A stretch of 33,081 nucleotides of DNA, taken from the NCBI GenBank assembly GCA_029864735.1, contig JAOTSW010000007.1, positions 1 through 33,081 of the forward strand, written 5' to 3'. Made by a program: the position numbers and the translations under genes. Below the pieces are notes generated by a model. The model was not told where the DNA came from and ran no database searches. It saw only the letters and a program-made list of their open reading frames with translations. This DNA comes from Chromatiales bacterium. GTDB lineage: Bacteria; Pseudomonadota; Gammaproteobacteria; Steroidobacterales; BM003. Shown here piece by piece: positions 29,093 through 33,081 of the stretch. Each line of letters opens with the position of its first letter. Position 1 is the first letter of the stretch.

Positions 29093-30175
29093 TCAGGACG
29101 CGGAACGTCCCGGCAGGGCTTTTTCGTACCAGCCCTTGCTGCTATTCACGATACGCACCACCGACAACATCACCGGCACTTCGATCAATACACCCACGAC
29201 GGTTGCCAGGGCTGCTCCCGACTCGAAACCAAACAGGCTGATCGCCGCGGCCACCGCCAGTTCGAAGAAATTGCTGGCGCCGATCAAGGCCGACGGACCT
29301 GCCACGCAGTGGGCCACGCCGAATTTGCGATTGAGCAGATATGCCAGTCCGGAGTTGAAATACACCTGGATGGTGATGGGCACTGCCAGCAGCACGATAA
29401 TCATGGGCTGGGACACGATTTGTTCACCCTGGAAGGCGAACAACAACACCAGGGTGGCCAGCAAGGCTACCAGCGACACGGGCTGCAAGCTCTGCAGCAC
29501 TGACTGCAATGCCAGGGCCCCCCTGGCCAGCAGCGAACGGCGCCAGATCTGCGAGATCACCACCGGCACCACGATGTACAGCAGCACCGAGAGCAGCAAG
29601 GTGTCCCAGGGTACGACGATGGACGACAACCCCAGCAAGAGTCCCACGATGGGTGCGAAGGCAAACACCATGATGGTGTCGTTCAGGGCAACCTGGCTCA
29701 AGGTGAAGTTGGGCTCACCGTCGCACAGGTTGCTCCAGACAAACACCATGGCGGTGCACGGCGCCGCAGCGAGAATGATCAATCCGGCGATATAGGAATC
29801 GATCTGGTCCGCGGGCAGGTACTCGGCAAAGACACCACGAATAAAAAACCAGCCCAGCAGCGCCATGGAGAACGGCTTCACCGCCCAGTTCACCAGGACC
29901 GTGACGCCAATCCCACGCCAGTGCTCCCGCACCTTGTGCAGCGCTCCGAAATCCACCTTGAGCAGCATGGGAATGATCATCAGCCAGATCAGCACTGCCA
30001 CCGGAAGATTCACTTCCGCGATTTTCATTTCCCCCAGGGCTTGCACGGGGCCGGGCAGAAAGTGGCCCAGGACCACGCCCACCAGGATGCAAAGGCCGAC
30101 CCAGACACTCAGGTAGCGTTCAAATACACTCATTTTTGCTGGCTCTTTGCCCACGGCCGCCGTTTTCTTGTTCAC
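29093..30175 (-). CDS. ACR3-family arsenite efflux transporter
   Basis: 360 aa; VGLCILVGVVLGHFLPG, LAAAPCTAMVFVWSNLCDGEPNFTLSQVALNDTIMVFAFAPIVGLLLG. Confidence 0.95.
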   Translation of the reverse strand: MNKKTAAVGKEPAKMSVFERYLSVWVGLCILVGVVLGHFLPGPVQALGEMKIAEVNLPVAVLIWLMIIPMLLKVDFGALHKVREHWRGIGVTVLVNWAVKPFSMALLGWFFIRGVFAEYLPADQIDSYIAGLIILAAAPCTAMVFVWSNLCDGEPNFTLSQVALNDTIMVFAFAPIVGLLLGLSSIVVPWDTLLLSVLLYIVVPVVISQIWRRSLLARGALALQSVLQSLQPVSLVALLATLVLLFAFQGEQIVSQPMIIVLLAVPITIQVYFNSGLAYLLNRKFGVAHCVAGPSALIGASNFFELAVAAAISLFGFESGAALATVVGVLIEVPVMLSVVRIVNSSKGWYEKALPGRSAS

Positions 30176-30684
30176 GTGTTACTTCCTGTTTCCATGCCGG
30201 GCAGGCTGGTTCCAATCTCTGCCAGGGCGTTTTTGAGCTCTTCCGGCGCCATGGTTTCCAACGGCAAGTCCACACACAACTTCACCCGGTGCCGGAGCAC
30301 CCGGAAGGCATGTCGGAACGCATCCATCTTGAGGGATTCACTGCCCTGCACCGCAGCCGGATCCTCAGCGCCCCAGTGGGCGGAGGCCGGGTGACCGGGC
30401 CATACCGGACAAGTCTCCGCCGCCGCGCTGCCGCACACAGTGAAGATCAGGTCCATGACGGGCGCATCGGGTCCGGAGAATTCATCCCAGCTCTTGCTGC
30501 GCATCTGGTAATCCGTCATCCCCATCTCGGCGAGCAAGGTTACGGCAAAGGGATTGATCTTTCCCGTGGGTTGGCTGCCTGCGCTGTAGGCACGGAATCG
30601 ACCCGCACCGAAGTGATTCATCAGGGCCTCGGCAAGAACACTACGGGCCGAATTCCCGGTGCACAAAAACAATACGTTCAACAA
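30172..30684 (-). CDS. arsC: Arsenate reductase, LMW protein tyrosine phosphatase type
   Basis: VLFLCTGNSARSVLAEALMNHFG P-loop, SAGSQPTGKINPFA, W(G)AEDPAAVQGSE; 4-nt overlap with ACR3. Confidence 0.93.
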   Translation of the reverse strand: MLNVLFLCTGNSARSVLAEALMNHFGAGRFRAYSAGSQPTGKINPFAVTLLAEMGMTDYQMRSKSWDEFSGPDAPVMDLIFTVCGSAAAETCPVWPGHPASAHWGAEDPAAVQGSESLKMDAFRHAFRVLRHRVKLCVDLPLETMAPEELKNALAEIGTSLPGMETGSNT

Positions 30685-30819
30685 TCCCTGTCTCCCCGGC
30701 TAGCCCGCCCCCGGCAATGATTTTGCGAGGAACAATCAATGGGGCCCATTATAGGCTCTTGAAATCTGTTGTCGCACCCATTGCTCCGCTACACTGCCGT
30801 TTTAACCGGAAGCCTTTCA

Positions 30820-33081
30820 ATGTCTGAACACACGCTCTCTTTCCCGGTGCTGGAAACCCCTGCCCCCGATTTCACTGCGGAGCAGGCACAGCGCATGGCC
30901 GGTGAGTACTTCGGCATTGATGCCGTCGCAGAACCCCTGGTCAGTGAGCGTGATCAGAATTTTCGGCTGCGGGGCCAGGACGGTCGAAAATTTGTTCTCA
31001 AGATCGCCAACCCGGCGGAGTCCGCCAGTGTCCTGGAGTTTCAAAGTGGCGCCCTGGAGCACGCCGGAGCCTGCGATCCGGAACTGGCCCTTCCCCGGCT
31101 GGTACGCAGCCTGGACGACAAACTCGCACAAACCCATGAACAGGACGGCACCGCCTACCTGCTGCGGGTGGTCACCTACCTTGAAGGCAGGCCCCTGTCC
31201 GAACGGGGTCACGGCAACACCAGTCCCGCCTTGCGCAGGGATATGGGACGGTTCCTGGCACGCCTGAACCGGGCCATGCAGGGATACTTTCACCCGGCGG
31301 CGGCCCATGAGCTGCTGTGGGATATCAGACGCGCCCTGGAAATCAGGACACATTTGCATCATGTCGCCGAGCCCCGGCACCGGGCGCTGATCGAAAAGGC
31401 CCTGGATTATTTCGAGCAGCACATCCACCCCAAGCTCCCGACCTTGCGCGCCCAGGTCATTCACAACGACATGAACCCTGCCAATGTGATCGTCAGCAAG
31501 GACGATCCAGACCAGATCGCGGGCATGATCGATTTCGGAGATATGCTGCAGGCGCCGCTGGTGACGGACCTGGCAGTGGCCGCGGCCTACCAGGTATTCC
31601 GGGTGGCGGACCCGGTCGCTGCGGTGTGCGACATGCTCAGTGCCTACCAGGCGGTCAACCCCTTGTCAGAGGAAGAGATTGTCTTGTTACCGGGCTTGAT
31701 TGCCTGCCGCATCGCCATGTCGGCGACCATTTCCCAATGGCGCGCGGGAGAACACCCGGAGAACCGCGAATACATCCTGGGGGACTTTCCCTCCACATGG
31801 CAGGCACTGGAAGCCCTGGACAGGATTGATATCGACGAAATGAAACAGGCCCTGCTGAGCGCCGCCGGCCTGCCGGATCGGGACCTGCCCCTGCCGGGCG
31901 AGGAAACCCCGGAGCAATACCAGTCCTTGCTGAGACGACGCCGCAAAGCACTGGGTCCTGCCCTGCGACTGTTTTACGAGCAGCCTGTGCATGTGGTCCG
32001 GGGAGAGGGGGTCTGGTTATTCGACAGCCAGGGCAATCGCTACCTGGACACCTACAACAACGTGGCCCACGTGGGTCATTCCCACCCGGAAGTGGCCGCC
32101 GCCATCGCCGCCCAGGCCCGCACCCTGAACACCAACACACGCTACCTGCACAACAATATCGTCCAGTTGTCCGAGCGCATCGCAGACACCCTGCCCGGAG
32201 AACTCAGCGTGTGCTTCTTCGCCTGCAGCGGCAGCGAGGCCAACGACCTGGCCCTGCAGATCGCCAGGGCCAACAGCGGTCATCGTGGCTGCATCGTGGC
32301 AGCCAACGCCTACCACGGCACCACCACGGCGGTGTTCCAGATGTCACCCGAAGATTGTCCGCCGCAGATGCGTGAGCCCTGGCTGGAAACGGTGCCCGGA
32401 CCCGAAATCTACGGCGGAATGTATCGCGGTCCCGATAGCATCCCGAAATACGCTGCCCACGTGGACGAGGCTATCGCCAGGCTGGAGTCCAAAGAGCAGG
32501 GAACGGCCTGCGTGATCTTCGACAATATATTCAGCAGCGAAGGCATTTTTGCGCCGCCACCGGGATACCTCAAAGCGGTTTATGCAAAAGTTCGGGCCGC
32601 GGGAGGCCTGTGCATCGCCGACGAGGTGCAGTCCGGTTTCGGTCGCACCGGCGACCACATGTGGGGCTTCGCCCATGACGATGTGATTCCCGATATCGTG
32701 ACCCTCGGCAAACCCATGGGTAACGGCCACCCCATTTCAGCGGTGGTGACAACCCCGGAAATCGCGGCGAAATTTGCCAGCCAGCGCCACTACTTCAATA
32801 CCTTCGGAGGAAACCCGGTCTCCTGTGCCGCGGCACTGGCGGTGCTGCGCATCATCCAGCGGGAAAACCTGCTGGAACACGCAAGGGAAACCGGCGAATA
32901 CCTGCGAACAGGACTACGCCAACTCATGTCACGCCACCCCTTGATCGGAGAGGTTCGCGGCGCCGGTTTATTCAACGGCGTGGAACTGGTGAGCGATCGT
33001 GATCTGCGTACACCCGCCGTGGAAGAAACCACCCGGGTTATCAATCGACTTAAGGAACTGGGTATATTTATTGGCCGAACC
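30820..33081 (+). CDS. Bifunctional APH-fold kinase + class III aminotransferase/phospho-lyase fusion (3' truncated by window end)
   Basis: ATG at 30820, open frame to the window end: [22 protein letters not shown]... kinase motif [21 protein letters not shown]; then LYEQPVHVV-like [69 protein letters not shown] (PLP Lys). Confidence 0.9.
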   Translation, partial: MSEHTLSFPVLETPAPDFTAEQAQRMAGEYFGIDAVAEPLVSERDQNFRLRGQDGRKFVLKIANPAESASVLEFQSGALEHAGACDPELALPRLVRSLDDKLAQTHEQDGTAYLLRVVTYLEGRPLSERGHGNTSPALRRDMGRFLARLNRAMQGYFHPAAAHELLWDIRRALEIRTHLHHVAEPRHRALIEKALDYFEQHIHPKLPTLRAQVIHNDMNPANVIVSKDDPDQIAGMIDFGDMLQAPLVTDLAVAAAYQVFRVADPVAAVCDMLSAYQAVNPLSEEEIVLLPGLIACRIAMSATISQWRAGEHPENREYILGDFPSTWQALEALDRIDIDEMKQALLSAAGLPDRDLPLPGEETPEQYQSLLRRRRKALGPALRLFYEQPVHVVRGEGVWLFDSQGNRYLDTYNNVAHVGHSHPEVAAAIAAQARTLNTNTRYLHNNIVQLSERIADTLPGELSVCFFACSGSEANDLALQIARANSGHRGCIVAANAYHGTTTAVFQMSPEDCPPQMREPWLETVPGPEIYGGMYRGPDSIPKYAAHVDEAIARLESKEQGTACVIFDNIFSSEGIFAPPPGYLKAVYAKVRAAGGLCIADEVQSGFGRTGDHMWGFAHDDVIPDIVTLGKPMGNGHPISAVVTTPEIAAKFASQRHYFNTFGGNPVSCAAALAVLRIIQRENLLEHARETGEYLRTGLRQLMSRHPLIGEVRGAGLFNGVELVSDRDLRTPAVEETTRVINRLKELGIFIGRT

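Noticed and set aside
30817-31464. 215-aa minus-strand ORF
   Set aside because: Antisense to the kinase-lyase fusion, which has clear domain motifs.
1-33081. CRISPR arrays, tRNA/rRNA genes, transposases, phage genes
   Set aside because: None recognised by eye on either strand; a tool scan (tRNAscan-SE, CRISPR finder) would be needed to exclude them fully.

Overview
Accessory/metabolic segment of a Gram-negative, gammaproteobacterial-type chromosome. No rRNA, tRNA, CRISPR array or mobile element was recognised. In order: (1) MFS transporter; (2) putrescine/polyamine catabolism: a + strand glutamine-synthetase-like puuA paralog, and a minus-strand run puuD - puuA - class III aminotransferase (spuC-like) - puuB-like oxidase - puuR-like XRE/cupin regulator; (3) ADI/DDAH-family hydrolase, CDF cation transporter, ilvA threonine deaminase, class II glutamine amidotransferase and Leu/Phe/Val dehydrogenase; (4) an apparent TPP-riboswitch-controlled thiamine uptake/salvage operon (TonB receptor - YkoF-like thiamine-binding protein - PnuC/PnuT permease - APH-fold kinase); (5) a Na+-NQR operon (nqrABCDEF) preceded by crcB and a DUF190 gene and followed by nqrM, a 57-aa ORF missing from the supplied track, which overlaps a CBS-domain gene; (6) universal stress protein and acyl-CoA synthetase; (7) arsenic genes (ACR3, LMW-PTP-type arsC, thioredoxin-like protein); (8) a + strand kinase + PLP phospho-lyase/aminotransferase fusion, also missing from the track because it runs off the window end. 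Most worth a second look: the long, highly structured leader upstream of puuD, the kinase-lyase fusion, the thiamine operon with an RBS-sequestering hairpin, nqrM, and palindromic operator candidates around the polyamine genes. All assignments come from reading the sequence and motifs; no database search was run.
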